A stretch of 64,000 nucleotides of DNA from Gemmatimonadota bacterium (GCA_028873815.1 JAPPNN010000014.1:62001-126000), one strand, 5' to 3'; positions 18,970 through 30,194 are shown, numbered from the stretch's first letter. Numbers and translations: made by a program. Notes: a model not told the origin generated them from the letters alone.

Positions 18970-19875
18970 CTACCTCGACGGCGGCCAGGGAGTCCCGGTG
19001 ACCCGCTGCAACCGCGTTTGGTCCCTGGTCGGACGGTAGGCCTCCCGCGCCGCCATGTCGTACTGGTCTCCCGGCGCCAGAAAGTAGAACAGCCCCCCGC
19101 TGTCCAGCGTCGCGTTGGCGTCGTAGATGACCGCGTAGCTCTGCCCGACCACTTCGAAGCGGTCCCCCCGCACCACGATCGCCGTGTTCTCGTCGATCCC
19201 AATGCCCAGCAGCTCCGGCTTGGCGCGGATCACCTCGATCAGGTCGAACTGCCGGTTCCGGCGAAGCAGGTGCTGGTCGATGCCCACGCCCTTCAGGAAG
19301 CCGAGCCCCACCTCGTGGTCCCCCATCATGATCGTGTTGGTGCGGGTATCGCCCCGGACCAGGTACGATCCCTGGATGGACGCACCGGCCGAGGACCCGC
19401 CGATGACGCCTCCACGCTCGAGGACCCCCCAGAGCGCGTCGTGCGTCTTCGTGTCGAGGTAGGAGTCGGCAAGCCGCCACTGGCGTCCTCCGGTGAACCA
19501 CACACCGCGCGCTTCGAGCAGCGGGGCCACGAACTCGTCCGTGTCGGCGACGTCAGGATCGTAGGTGTGGAGAACCGTGATGTGGCGCGCACCCGCCTCC
19601 TCGAAGCGCCGCCGGCCGCCGAAGAACTGGCCGTAACTCTCTCCGCCGCCCGCCGTCGGAATGATCACGATCGGCGCCGAGGGCCCGCCCGCGAGTTCGA
19701 CGAACTGACGAAAGACCGCCGGATCGCTCAGTGCTCCGCCCGCGACGATCAGCGTGCCGTTTTCGGGGCCGACCTCCTGCGCGGCGCTGGGAACGGCGGT
19801 CAGGGCGGCCGCAAGAATGACGACAAACAGGCCGCGGGCTGCTCGGCCGAGGAAGGCGAGGCGTGTCGGTTTCAC
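18970..19875 (-). CDS. Exported cyanophycinase-like serine peptidase (family S51)
   Basis: A 301-residue protein from a GTG at 19875 with CCGGAGGA about 6 bases upstream; this start gives a signal peptide (FVVILAAALTAVPSAAQ). The fold markers are GTLIVAGGALSDPAVFRQFV near the N terminus, PIVIIPTAGG, and the nucleophile motif VIGGSSAGASIQG with the catalytic Ser. This matches cyanophycinase/peptidase E-like enzymes that hydrolyse beta-linked Asp peptides. The secreted form suggests use of external substrates, perhaps isoaspartyl or cyanophycin-type material. Divergent from the lipoprotein gene at 20030. Confidence 0.85.
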   Translation of the reverse strand: MKPTRLAFLGRAARGLFVVILAAALTAVPSAAQEVGPENGTLIVAGGALSDPAVFRQFVELAGGPSAPIVIIPTAGGGESYGQFFGGRRRFEEAGARHITVLHTYDPDVADTDEFVAPLLEARGVWFTGGRQWRLADSYLDTKTHDALWGVLERGGVIGGSSAGASIQGSYLVRGDTRTNTIMMGDHEVGLGFLKGVGIDQHLLRRNRQFDLIEVIRAKPELLGIGIDENTAIVVRGDRFEVVGQSYAVIYDANATLDSGGLFYFLAPGDQYDMAAREAYRPTRDQTRLQRVTGTPWPPSR

Positions 19876-20029
19876 GGTTTTGTCCTCCGGTTGGAGCCAC
19901 TGGCGCTCGATAGGAGCTTGCGCGCTGCTCAAGGTGGGCCCGGACACTCGCGCTTGGGAAGTGCACTCGCCTTGTTGCTCGCCCACTCGCGGGACCCTCA
20001 GATTGACGGCCAACACCGGAAAAGGACCT

Positions 20030-20785
20030 ATGCCGATGACTCGTTTCGTCCTGGCCGCCGCGGCGCCCGCTCTCCTCGCGGCGGCCTGCGCCGGCGAGCG
20101 GACCCCGCCGGGCCCCCCAGCCACCGGCCCGGAACTCCTCGAAGCCGCCATTGCCTATCACGACCCCGAGGGCAGCTGGCCGCAACTGAGGCACACCCTG
20201 GTGATCGACCAGTCGCGCCCCGATGGCAGCGAACGGCGGGCGACCATCCACATGGACGTCGCCCGCAGCGACTACAACTACCGGGAAGACACGCCGGACG
20301 GACTCCTGATCAAGGGAACGGCCGAGGGGACCTGCTTCGCCTCGATCGGCGGACAGGCTCCGACCGAAGACCAGGTGACGGCCCATCGCCTCGATTGCCC
20401 GGCGATCGAACGGATGCGGAACTACTACCTGTATCTGTGGGGCCTGCCGATGAAGCTCCAGGATGCGGGCACGCACATCGACCCGGCCATCGGCGACGGG
20501 GAATTCGACGGGCAGCCGAGCCGCGTGGCCAGGGTGACCTACGACCCCGAGGTCGGCTCCGACACCTGGTACTTCTATTTCGAGCCCGGCAGCTATCGGC
20601 TGATCGGCTATCGCTTCTACCACGACGAGGCGGCGGGCGACGGCGAGTACATCCTGCTGAGCGGAGAGCGAGAGGTCCGGGGCATGAGGATCCCGGTCGA
20701 ACGCCGATGGTACACCAACGCGGACGACCGCTACCTGGGAACGGACATCCTGGCGGACGACTTCGAGGAGCCGCCGGGGAGCTAA
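20030..20785 (+). CDS. Lipoprotein, DUF6503-like
   Basis: A protein of 251 residues from an ATG preceded by AAAGGA. Signal peptide with lipobox LAAAC (Cys20). The mature part begins ELLEAAIAYHDPEGSW and contains RMRNYYLYLWGLPMKLQDAG and YYFEPGSYRLIGYRFYHDE-like strands. The pattern resembles the DUF6503 family of Bacteroidota-type lipoproteins, possibly a lipid- or ligand-binding beta structure; the family call is from memory. Transcribed divergently from the cyanophycinase-like gene. Confidence 0.6.
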   Translation: MPMTRFVLAAAAPALLAAACAGERTPPGPPATGPELLEAAIAYHDPEGSWPQLRHTLVIDQSRPDGSERRATIHMDVARSDYNYREDTPDGLLIKGTAEGTCFASIGGQAPTEDQVTAHRLDCPAIERMRNYYLYLWGLPMKLQDAGTHIDPAIGDGEFDGQPSRVARVTYDPEVGSDTWYFYFEPGSYRLIGYRFYHDEAAGDGEYILLSGEREVRGMRIPVERRWYTNADDRYLGTDILADDFEEPPGS

Positions 20786-20949
20786 GCTGTCCACGGGCCG
20801 CCACCGCACGAGAAACGGGGCCCGGCCGCTGACGCGCCCGGACCCCCTCCCGCCCATTCGCGGCACGACCGCCGCGGCAACCCCAACACCGCGCCCCAGG
20901 AGGGCCCCGGTACCGGTGCTCCCGCGCCGGCCTGGTGCGTGGTGCGGCC

Positions 20950-22581
<1,632 letters not shown>

Positions 22582-22638
22582 TTTCGTTTGTCTCCTGGTT
22601 GTGTTCCCGGAGAGCGCCAGCGGGCGCTCCCGGCCGGG

Positions 22639-22941
22639 TTAGTGGTTGACGATGGCCAGAATGTCCGATTCCCGGAGAATCAGGTACTGATCCCCGTCGA
22701 CCGTGACCTCGGTGCCGCTGTACTTCCCGTACAGCACTCTGTCGCCCGAAGCGACCTCCATCGGGATCCGGTTGCCTTCGTCCGACAGCTTGCCCGGTCC
22801 CACGGCGACGATCTCGCCCTCCTGCGGCTTCTCCTTGGCGGTGTCCGGGATGTACAGGCCACCCCGCATCTGCTCGGCTTCTTCGAGTGCCTTCACCACC
22901 ACCCGATCCGCCAGGGGCTGGATCTTGTTCGCGGCCGACAT
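22639..22941 (-). CDS. groES: Co-chaperonin GroES (10 kDa)
   Basis: A 100-residue GroES with the start at the ATG at 22941, supported by GGAGGAG a few bases upstream. The longer frame to 23004 would run into the CIRCE operator. It has the mobile-loop region ([20 protein letters not shown]) and [18 protein letters not shown]. First gene of a groES-groEL operon. Confidence 0.97.
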   Translation of the reverse strand: MSAANKIQPLADRVVVKALEEAEQMRGGLYIPDTAKEKPQEGEIVAVGPGKLSDEGNRIPMEVASGDRVLYGKYSGTEVTVDGDQYLILRESDILAIVNH

Positions 22942-22997
22942 GCGCGCTCCTCCTTGGAATGGGGTTGGTTTGGATTGGCGGGCAGTGCGCCCGCTGT

Positions 22998-23024
22998 TTA
23001 GCACTCGACGAGAGTGAGTGCTAA
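22998..23024 (-). promoter_or_regulatory. CIRCE operator (HrcA binding site) upstream of groES-groEL
   Basis: A perfect match to the CIRCE inverted repeat, TTAGCACTC-N9-GAGTGCTAA. It lies 57 bp upstream of the groES start codon. CIRCE is bound by the heat-shock repressor HrcA; hrcA itself is not in the window. Confidence 0.95.
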
Positions 23025-23077
23025 CAAGAGCAATGGAGTCTCGCGCATCACGGCCGAAGGGTCAAGACCCCGGCCCG

Positions 23078-23860
23078 TCAGAGATCCAGGTGCGCCCCCG
23101 CGATCCCCAGCCCTTCCAGCGTCAGGAACGGTTCGATCCGGTCCACCGTGGCCGCGTGGGGCCCGACCACCGGAGCAAAGCCCCCGGTCGCCACGACCAG
23201 CAGGTCCTCCGACCCCCAGCTGGCCCTGATTCGGCGGACCATCCCGTCGATCGCGTCCACGACCGAGTAGAAGACGCCGCTCTGGATACACGTCTCCGTA
23301 CGCCGCCCCACGACCTCGGCGGGTGGCACCAGTTCGACCGTGGGGAGCTTCGCGGTGCTGCGCGCCAGCCAGTCGAGACCCGCGCTCAGGCCCGGAGCGA
23401 TCACTCCGCCACGGAAGACGCCGTCGGCGGTGATGCAGTCGAAGGTCGTGGCGGTGCCGAGGTCCACCGCGATCGTGTCGCGGCCGAAGCGGACCTTGGC
23501 CGCCAGCGTGTTGACGATCCGGTCCGCGCCGACCGTGAGCGGCTCCTCCACGTCGAGCCGGATCGGGAGGTCGGAACGCGCGCTCACGTTGAAGACGTTG
23601 CCGTCGACCAGCGACGACATCACGCGCCGCAGCGTACGGTCCCCGGACGGCACCACCGAGCCGATCACGCCGCGCCGGATGGTCGCCGGCGGCCCAGGGC
23701 TCGTGGACAGCAGCGCCCTCAGCAGAACCTCGTATTCCGCCTCGGTCCTGGGCACGCGCGTGCTGACGCGCCAGTGCTCGAGCACCTCCCGGCCGTCGAG
23801 ATCGAGGAGGCCGAATACGGTTTCCGTGTTCCCCACGTCGGCGACCAGCTGGCAAGCCAT
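23078..23860 (-). CDS. coaX: Type III pantothenate kinase
   Basis: A 260-residue CoaX, first step of coenzyme A synthesis (pantothenate to 4'-phosphopantothenate). The ATG at 23860 is preferred over an in-frame TTG two codons earlier, with GGGAG at good spacing. Motifs: DVGNTETVFGLLD (phosphate loop), GADRIVNTLAAK, VDLGTATTFDCI, GGVIAPGL. It starts 2 bp after the birA stop codon and is the last gene of the long secD-coaX run. Confidence 0.95.
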   Translation of the reverse strand: MACQLVADVGNTETVFGLLDLDGREVLEHWRVSTRVPRTEAEYEVLLRALLSTSPGPPATIRRGVIGSVVPSGDRTLRRVMSSLVDGNVFNVSARSDLPIRLDVEEPLTVGADRIVNTLAAKVRFGRDTIAVDLGTATTFDCITADGVFRGGVIAPGLSAGLDWLARSTAKLPTVELVPPAEVVGRRTETCIQSGVFYSVVDAIDGMVRRIRASWGSEDLLVVATGGFAPVVGPHAATVDRIEPFLTLEGLGIAGAHLDL

Positions 23861-23862
23861 GC

Positions 23863-24720
23863 TCAACTCCCGGGTTTCAACGTGGATTTGAGTGAAACGG
23901 ATCCTGCGATCAGCGACAGGCGCCGACCGCCCTCGTCCCTCAGCCCGAGCGAGCCGTCCGGGTGCATGCCTGTCGATGTCGCGACAAGCCCCTGGACGGT
24001 TCGCGGGCGTCCGGAAGAATGGCGCACCGCGCCGTCAACGGACAACCTCCGCCCATCGAGCGGCGAACGCGCCTGCAGCGCCGCCAGCTCCTCCCGGGGA
24101 ATCAAACGGCCGGTCCGGGCCCACACCTGCGCCAACGACTCCATAACCGCTTCGAGCAGCCGTCCGCGCGGGACTCGGCGTCCGGACTCCACCAGCACCG
24201 AGGTCCCCGCCGGGGCCAGTCCCAGGGGCAGGTCACGCATCTGCTGGTTGACGTTGATGCCGATCCCGACCAGCACCGCCCCGCCCGCGCGCTCGCACAG
24301 AATGCCCCCGAGCTTGCGGCCGGAGACGAGCAGGTCGTTGGGCCACTTCACCTCGATGCGAAGCCCCCGGGCCTCCGATTCGATCCCGCGCGCAACCGCC
24401 AGTCCCACCCGCAGCGAGAGCGGCCCGAGGTCTCCGGCGGGCCAATCCCGCGCCACGGTGCACCAAAGGCCCAGGGGCGTGTCCGACGCCCAGCGCCGCC
24501 CCCGTCGGCCGCGTCCCGCGCTCTGCCGGTCTGCCACGACCAGCGCGGGCAAGGGCGATTCCTCCCGCACCAGTACCCGCGCACGGTCGTTGGTCGAGCC
24601 GATGCGCGCGTGGAACTCGGCCGTTCCCAGCGAGAAGCGGCGCATCCATTCGCCGGCGGAGCGGCCGGCCCATGGCGCGGATCCGTCCGGCGCGGCATCC
24701 GCGGGGCGTGCGGCACTCAT
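23863..24720 (-). CDS. birA: Biotin-[acetyl-CoA-carboxylase] ligase
   Basis: A 285-residue protein from an ATG overlapping the uppP stop by 4 bp. Biotin ligase motifs are present: IGSTNDRARVL, the biotinyl-AMP loop GRGRRGRRW, KWPNDLLVSGRKLGGILCE and GIGINVNQ. No N-terminal DNA-binding HTH is seen, so this is a monofunctional (group I) ligase rather than a BirA repressor. The longer open frame upstream overlaps uppP and is not coding. Confidence 0.93.
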   Translation of the reverse strand: MSAARPADAAPDGSAPWAGRSAGEWMRRFSLGTAEFHARIGSTNDRARVLVREESPLPALVVADRQSAGRGRRGRRWASDTPLGLWCTVARDWPAGDLGPLSLRVGLAVARGIESEARGLRIEVKWPNDLLVSGRKLGGILCERAGGAVLVGIGINVNQQMRDLPLGLAPAGTSVLVESGRRVPRGRLLEAVMESLAQVWARTGRLIPREELAALQARSPLDGRRLSVDGAVRHSSGRPRTVQGLVATSTGMHPDGSLGLRDEGGRRLSLIAGSVSLKSTLKPGS

Positions 24721-25490
24721 CCCCGCCCCGCAAACACGAGGAAGGCCGCACCCGCCACCCACAGGTAGGGCGCGAAGAGGTGGAAGGCGCGGCGTTCGAG
24801 CATCATGCGAAACGTGCGGATCGCCAACACCCCCGTGACGCACGCGACGATCGCCGCCACGGCGAGCGCGCCGCCCTCCCCCCATTCGGCCGCGGGCAGC
24901 TTGAGCAGCGCCGCCCCCCCGATCGCCGGCACCGACATCAGGAACGAGAACGCGGCCGCCTCGGACGGGCTCACGCCCCGCCAGAGCGCGGCGACCACCG
25001 TGGCGCCCGACCGCGAGATCCCGGGCACGATCGCGGCCGCCTGGGCAAGCCCCATCACGACCGCCACACCCGCGCCGGGACGCCCGCCCGGCTCCCGCGC
25101 CAGCGCCCGCCGAGCCGTCCAGATCACGCACCCGGTCACCAGCAGCGCGGCGCCCGCCACGGCCGGCGTGTCGAAAAGCGACTCGAAGAACCCGCCGAAA
25201 CCGAGCCCCGCAACCGCCGCCGGAACCGAAGCGAGCAGCAGCAGTCCCGCGTAGCGCGTGTGCTCGGGATCGAGACGCGCCACCCCCGCCACGAGTCCGG
25301 CAACCCGTCGCCGGTACACGATCAGGACCGACAGCAGGGTCGCGAAGTGCAGCGCGACCTCGAAGGTCACCCCCGGCAGCTCGATCCCCAGCAGCGCCTG
25401 GCCCATGACCAGGTGTCCCGAACTCGACACGGGCAGGAACTCCGTCGCTCCCTGGATCAGCCCCAGCAGCGCGCCCTCGTACCACGTCAT
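24717..25490 (-). CDS. uppP: Undecaprenyl-diphosphatase
   Basis: A 257-residue integral membrane enzyme of the BacA/UppP family. It regenerates undecaprenyl phosphate, the lipid carrier for cell-wall and O-antigen synthesis. Motifs: GATEFLPVSSSGHLV and VPGISRSGATVVAAL. Overlaps bshA upstream and birA downstream by 4 bp each. Confidence 0.95.
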   Translation of the reverse strand: MTWYEGALLGLIQGATEFLPVSSSGHLVMGQALLGIELPGVTFEVALHFATLLSVLIVYRRRVAGLVAGVARLDPEHTRYAGLLLLASVPAAVAGLGFGGFFESLFDTPAVAGAALLVTGCVIWTARRALAREPGGRPGAGVAVVMGLAQAAAIVPGISRSGATVVAALWRGVSPSEAAAFSFLMSVPAIGGAALLKLPAAEWGEGGALAVAAIVACVTGVLAIRTFRMMLERRAFHLFAPYLWVAGAAFLVFAGRG

Positions 25491-26635
25491 CCCCCGGCTC
25501 CCCCCGCCGGACGCCCAAGCACCTCCGCGTAGTACGCCTCATAGCGCGGCAGGACGGACTCGACCCCGTACCGCTCGACCGCCACCGTCCGCGCCGCCTC
25601 GCTGAACCGCCCCCACCGCGCATCGTCGGCGAGCAGGCCGATCGCCGCCTCCGTCGCATCGTCAACGGCGCCCACCGGGACGAGGAAGCCCGCCTCGCCG
25701 TGCGGCACCACTTCGGGCAGACCCCCCGCCCGGTATCCCACGACGGGGACCCCGCACGACAGCGCCTCCAGCGCGGCCAGGCCGAACGACTCGCGGTCGC
25801 TCGTCATGAGGAAGAGGTCCGCGCACGACAGCAACTCCTCGACGGCCGCGTGCTTGCCCAGGAAGACCACGTCCCGGTCCACGCCCAGCTCGCGTGCCCG
25901 CGCCGCCGCCCGGGGCCGGTCAGGACCGTCGCCCGCCATCACCAGCCGGGCCGGCACCGCCGCGCGCAGGCCCGCGAAGACCTCGATCACGTCGATCACC
26001 CGCTTCACGGGACGGAAGTTGGACACGTGCATCACGATCTTCTCGCCGCGGGGCGCGAAGACCTCCCGGTGAGACGGATCGCGTCCGCGGCGGAACACGT
26101 CGGTGTCCACGAAGTTCGGAATCACGCGGATCCGCTCCTCCGGCACCGAGAAGTCGCGCACGGTGACCTCCTTGAGGAAGCGCGACACCGCCGTGACCCC
26201 CTGCGAACGCATGATCGAGAAGCGCGTGATGGGGTGGAACGAAGGATGCAGCCCGACCAGCGTGACGTCCGTGCCGTGCAGGGTGGTCACCAGGGGCGGG
26301 CCGCCGTTCTCTTCCAGCATCTCCTGCGCGATCCAGGCCGACGTGGCGTGCGGGATGGCGTAGTGGACGTGAATGAGGTCCAGCCGTTCCCGCCGCGCGG
26401 TGTCGTGGATCGCCGCGGCCAGCGCCAGCGTATAGTGCGGCCGCTCGAAAAGCGGGTACTGCTCCATCTCCACTTCGTGGAAGTAGACGCGTTCCCTGAA
26501 ACCGGAGAGGCGGAATGGCTGGGCGTAGGAGATGAAGTGGACCTCATGCCCGCGCGCGGCCAATCCGATCCCGAGCTCGGTGGCCACGGCTCCCGAACCG
26601 CCATAGGTCGGATAGCAGGTGATCCCGACCTTCAT
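25487..26635 (-). CDS. bshA: N-acetyl-alpha-D-glucosaminyl L-malate synthase (bacillithiol biosynthesis)
   Basis: A 382-residue GT4-family glycosyltransferase. The opening MKVGITCYPTYGGSGAVATE, the segment IHVHYAIPHATSAWIA, and EVVPHGEAGFLVPVGAV are typical of BshA, which joins UDP-GlcNAc to L-malate in the first step of bacillithiol synthesis. bshB and bshC are not in the window. A generic GT4 glycosyltransferase is the alternative, but the N-terminal signature favours BshA. It starts 4 bp after the miaA stop. Confidence 0.88.
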   Translation of the reverse strand: MKVGITCYPTYGGSGAVATELGIGLAARGHEVHFISYAQPFRLSGFRERVYFHEVEMEQYPLFERPHYTLALAAAIHDTARRERLDLIHVHYAIPHATSAWIAQEMLEENGGPPLVTTLHGTDVTLVGLHPSFHPITRFSIMRSQGVTAVSRFLKEVTVRDFSVPEERIRVIPNFVDTDVFRRGRDPSHREVFAPRGEKIVMHVSNFRPVKRVIDVIEVFAGLRAAVPARLVMAGDGPDRPRAAARARELGVDRDVVFLGKHAAVEELLSCADLFLMTSDRESFGLAALEALSCGVPVVGYRAGGLPEVVPHGEAGFLVPVGAVDDATEAAIGLLADDARWGRFSEAARTVAVERYGVESVLPRYEAYYAEVLGRPAGGAGG

Positions 26636-26639
26636 CGCG

Positions 26640-27572
26640 CTACGCCGCCCACGCGTCGATCACCGCGGATGCCTGCGCCTCGAGCGCCGCCGAGCCGTCA
26701 ATCCGGACGGTCCCCGGTCCCAGCTGGTGGCGGAACCACGTGGACTGTCGCCGGGCGTAGCGCCTGGTGGCGACCCGGATCCGCTCCGCGGCCTCGCGCA
26801 GGGTCACCCCGCCGGCCAGATGGTCCACCATCTCCCGGTAGCCGACGGCGTTCATCCCGGGATCCCCGCGCCTGTAGCCGTCCCTGAGCAGACGGGCCGC
26901 CTCCTCCACCAATCCACCCTCCACCATCTCGACGGCGCGCCGGCGGATGCGCTCGTCCAGCACGTCGCGCGGAACCTCCAGCAGACAGACCACGCCGGCA
27001 ACGGCTTCACCCTCGGTGGGATGACGGACATGCCACCATGATAGATTATGACCCGTCAGAATGGTGATTGACAGTACTCTGAGCATGCGTTGGTATCCCC
27101 CTGCGATCGCGACCTCGGCGCGCTCGGGATCGAATCTGTGCACCCAGCGCTCCAGTTCATCGCGCGGCAGCCCGGCGAGCACGGCTTCGAGCGCGCGCCT
27201 CTCGACCGGGTCCATCGGCGGTTCCCGGAAGATCGGTTCGGTCAGCACGCGGAGGAAGAACCCGGTGCCCCCCGCCAGCACCGGCACGCGGCCGCGGCGC
27301 TCGATGGCGTCGATCCAGCGGCGGGCGTCACGGCCGAACTCGCCGGCGCTGTAGCGCTGGTCCGGATTGCGCAGGTCGAGGCCGTGATGGGGCACCAGCG
27401 CGCGTTCGGCGGGCGTGACCTTGGCCGTGCCGATGTCCATGCCGCGATAGATCTGTCGCGAATCCAGCGAGATGATCTCGCCGCCGAGCCTACGGGCCAC
27501 GAGGAGCGAGAGCGTGGTCTTGCCGGCGCCCGTGGGTCCGACGATGGCGAGAAAGCGCATCGCCGGCGTCAT
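26640..27572 (-). CDS. miaA: tRNA dimethylallyltransferase
   Basis: A 310-residue MiaA, which adds the isopentenyl group to A37 of tRNAs reading UNN codons. P-loop GPTGAGKTTLSL, then ISLDSRQIYRGMDIGTAK, AGGTGFFLRVL, and a C-terminal RYARRQSTWFRHQ. The start overlaps the mutL stop (ATGA); an internal ATG four codons later is also possible. Confidence 0.95.
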   Translation of the reverse strand: MTPAMRFLAIVGPTGAGKTTLSLLVARRLGGEIISLDSRQIYRGMDIGTAKVTPAERALVPHHGLDLRNPDQRYSAGEFGRDARRWIDAIERRGRVPVLAGGTGFFLRVLTEPIFREPPMDPVERRALEAVLAGLPRDELERWVHRFDPERAEVAIAGGYQRMLRVLSITILTGHNLSWWHVRHPTEGEAVAGVVCLLEVPRDVLDERIRRRAVEMVEGGLVEEAARLLRDGYRRGDPGMNAVGYREMVDHLAGGVTLREAAERIRVATRRYARRQSTWFRHQLGPGTVRIDGSAALEAQASAVIDAWAA

Positions 27573-29326
27573 GTGCGGCCGAACTTCTTCCTGAGTTCAT
27601 CCAGGCCGAGGCGCACGACCGTCGGGCGGCCGTGGATGTCGTGGTACGGCAACTCGGTCGCGAAGAGCTGGTCGAAGAGTTCCTGCATCTCATCGTTCGA
27701 AAGATCGTGCCCCGCCTTGATCGCCGCCTTGCACGCGAAGCTCATGGCCACGCGCTCGTTCTGGTTGCGCGCGGAGTTCATGTGGTCGGAGCCGTGGGCA
27801 AGTTCGTGCAGCATTTCGCGGACGCACCGCTCCGCATCGAAGTAGCGGTGGGGACTGGGGACCGCCTGAACGAGGATCGCGTCGGCCCCGAAGGGCGAGA
27901 TCTCGAAACCGAGACGCGCCAGCGGCTCGAGAACCGACTCGATCATCTCCACTTCCGGCTTTGTCAGGCGAATCGCGATCGGGAAGAGCAGCCGCTGTCC
28001 CTCCGCGCCCCCGCCCTCGAAACTCGCGACGATCCGCTCGAAGAGCACCCGTTCGTGCGCGGCGTGCTGGTCGACGATGATCACGCCGTCCCGGGTCTCC
28101 GCGAGGATGAAGCTGTTGTGGATCTGGAGCAACTCGGGACGCGGGGGCCTTGGGGCGCTGTCCTCTTCGGACGCCGCCGGATCGCCCTCGCCCGGAGCCC
28201 CGCGGCGGAACAGGTGCATTTGCGCGATGTCGTCCAGGGCGTCGTCCGCGGCGTCATCCGCAGGAGCGCCGAAGCCCTCGCCCGTGCCTTCGCGTACGAC
28301 GTGCACGGGGCGCGGTCTCCCGATTGTCGCCGCCGACTCGATCCCCTCGAGCGCCTGGCGCACGGAGGCCTCCACGAACTGCTCGATCCGGGTGCGGTCG
28401 CGGAAGCGGACCTCGGCCTTCCCGGGATGCACGTTCACATCCACCTCGCCGCCCGGAACGGTCAGGAAGAGGAAGACCCAGGGCCGCTTGTCCTGCGACA
28501 CGGTGGTGCGGTATCCGCGGTCCGCGGCGCGCATGATCGCGCCGTCGCGGAACGGGCGCCCGTTGATGAACAGCCCGGCGCGACGGAACCCGGGCCGCGC
28601 CAGGTCGGGCCGCTGCACCACGCCGGAGAGACGCAGACCGTCGCGCTGCGTCGAGAGCGGGATGAGCCCCGCTTCGCCAGCATCCTTCCAGATCGCGCCG
28701 ATCCGCGCCGCCAGAGGGCGGTCCGCCGGCAGGTCGAAGACGGTCGCGTCGTTTACCTCGAAGACGAAGCGCGTCCCCAGATCGGCGAGCGCAAGCGCGT
28801 GGAGCACTTCGGAGGCCGCCCGCGTCTCCACCCGCGCACTGCGCAGGAAGCGTGCGCGCACCGGCGTGTTCAGAAAGAGGTTGCGAACGTCCACCGTCGT
28901 CCCGGGACGGCGCGCCGCGTCGTCGATCCCCTGGATCCTGCCGGCCAGCGCCCGCAGCCGGGTGCCCGTCTCCTCGCCGTCCACCGCGGTCTCGATGACC
29001 ATGCGCGACACCGCAGCGATCGACGGCAGCGCCTCACCGCGGAACCCGAGGGTGTGGATCTCCTGCAGGTCCTCGGCATGCCGGATCTTGCTGGTGGCGT
29101 GCCGGTCCAGGCAGAGCAGGACGTCCTCGCGCATCATGCCGCAACCGTCGTCGGCCACGACGATCCGTCCCTTCCCTCCCCTCTCGATCGACACCCGCAC
29201 CACGCCCGCGCCCGCGTCGAGGGCGTTCTCGACCAGTTCCTTGACCACCGACGCCGGGCGCTCGACGACCTCGCCCGCGGCGATCTGGTTCGCCACGTGG
29301 TCCGGCAGGACCCGGATGCGCGTCAC
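27569..29326 (-). CDS. mutL: DNA mismatch repair protein MutL (endonuclease type)
   Basis: A 585-residue protein from a GTG (VTRIRVLPDHVANQIAAGEV) overlapping the tatD stop by 4 bp. N-terminal GHKL ATPase motifs: ELVENALDAGAG, VADDGCGM, TLGFRGEALPSIAAV. The C-terminal domain carries the DQHA(x)2E(x)4E endonuclease motif (DQHAAHERVLFE). MutL therefore probably nicks DNA itself, as in bacteria lacking MutH. Confidence 0.95.
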   Translation of the reverse strand: MTRIRVLPDHVANQIAAGEVVERPASVVKELVENALDAGAGVVRVSIERGGKGRIVVADDGCGMMREDVLLCLDRHATSKIRHAEDLQEIHTLGFRGEALPSIAAVSRMVIETAVDGEETGTRLRALAGRIQGIDDAARRPGTTVDVRNLFLNTPVRARFLRSARVETRAASEVLHALALADLGTRFVFEVNDATVFDLPADRPLAARIGAIWKDAGEAGLIPLSTQRDGLRLSGVVQRPDLARPGFRRAGLFINGRPFRDGAIMRAADRGYRTTVSQDKRPWVFLFLTVPGGEVDVNVHPGKAEVRFRDRTRIEQFVEASVRQALEGIESAATIGRPRPVHVVREGTGEGFGAPADDAADDALDDIAQMHLFRRGAPGEGDPAASEEDSAPRPPRPELLQIHNSFILAETRDGVIIVDQHAAHERVLFERIVASFEGGGAEGQRLLFPIAIRLTKPEVEMIESVLEPLARLGFEISPFGADAILVQAVPSPHRYFDAERCVREMLHELAHGSDHMNSARNQNERVAMSFACKAAIKAGHDLSNDEMQELFDQLFATELPYHDIHGRPTVVRLGLDELRKKFGRT

Positions 29327-30156
29327 GACGGCTCCTCCGGAATGCGGAAGAACGAGGCCGTGTTCGCCCAGGTGTCCTCGGCGACGCGCTCCGGCGTCTC
29401 CCCGCGGAGCCGGGCCACGGCCGCGGCCACGTGCGCCACGAAGGCGGGCTCGTTGCGGCGTCCGCGCTTCGGCACGGGCGCGAGGTAGGGTGCGTCGGTC
29501 TCGATCATGTAGCGGTCGGCCAGGGCGTCGCGCACCAGGTCGGCATCGAAGTTCTTGAAGGTGGCGATCCCCGTGAAGGATACGAACCACCCCGCCGCCA
29601 TCGCCTCGGCGAGCAGCTCCCGCGACCCGGTGAAGCAGTGCAGCACGCCCCTCACCTGCCCCGCGGACTCGCGGACCACCGCCGCGGTGTCGGCCTCGGC
29701 CTCGCGCGAGTGCACCACCACCGGCAGGTCCAGCTCGGCGGCGAGCTCCACGTGCCGCGCGAAGCTCCGGCGCTGTGCGTCCCGGGGCGCGTTGTCGTAG
29801 AAGTAGTCGAGCCCCGTCTCGCCGATCGCGACGCACCGCGGGTGGGCGGCGACGTCTCGCACGGCATCCATCGTCGACGCGGTGCCCGGCCGCGACGCGG
29901 CGTCCAGGGTTGACGCGGCGGCCGCACCGTTGACCGCGTGGGGATGGATTCCCGCCGTGCACCACACGTCGTCGTTGGCGCGGGCGAGTTCCAGCGCGGC
30001 GAGCGAGTCCTCGGCGTCCGATGCGATGGTCACGACGCGGACGACACCGGCTTCCCGCGCCCTTGCCAGGACGGCGGCACGATCCGCCCGGAACGCGCGG
30101 TCGGTGAGGTGGCAGTGGGAGTCGGCGAACCTCACCCCGTTAGCAGTCCGTTGCAT
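29323..30156 (-). CDS. tatD: TatD family metal-dependent DNase
   Basis: A 277-residue TIM-barrel hydrolase. Metal-binding motifs: FADSHCHLTD, IGETGLDYFYD, VVVHSREAEADT, LHCFTGSRELL and IETDAPYLAP. The ATG at 30156 is 38 bp after the secF stop; the longer frame upstream overlaps secF. The family acts as 3'-5' exonucleases or D-aminoacyl-tRNA deacylase-like enzymes. Confidence 0.92.
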   Translation of the reverse strand: MQRTANGVRFADSHCHLTDRAFRADRAAVLARAREAGVVRVVTIASDAEDSLAALELARANDDVWCTAGIHPHAVNGAAAASTLDAASRPGTASTMDAVRDVAAHPRCVAIGETGLDYFYDNAPRDAQRRSFARHVELAAELDLPVVVHSREAEADTAAVVRESAGQVRGVLHCFTGSRELLAEAMAAGWFVSFTGIATFKNFDADLVRDALADRYMIETDAPYLAPVPKRGRRNEPAFVAHVAAAVARLRGETPERVAEDTWANTASFFRIPEEPS

Positions 30157-30194
30157 CGCCGTTCGAATGCCGGGGGGATTCTGTCCACGGGCTG

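Noticed and set aside
20786..20949. Terminator between the DUF6503-like gene and groEL
   Set aside because: Several GC-rich partial inverted repeats are present but no stem with a T-tract could be settled on.
23863..25665. A 600-codon frame for birA
   Set aside because: The first half overlaps uppP in another frame; the ATG at 24720 with a 4-bp overlap is the real start.
27632..29558. Long plus-strand frames opposite mutL
   Set aside because: Antisense shadows of a clear MutL; no motifs or start signals.
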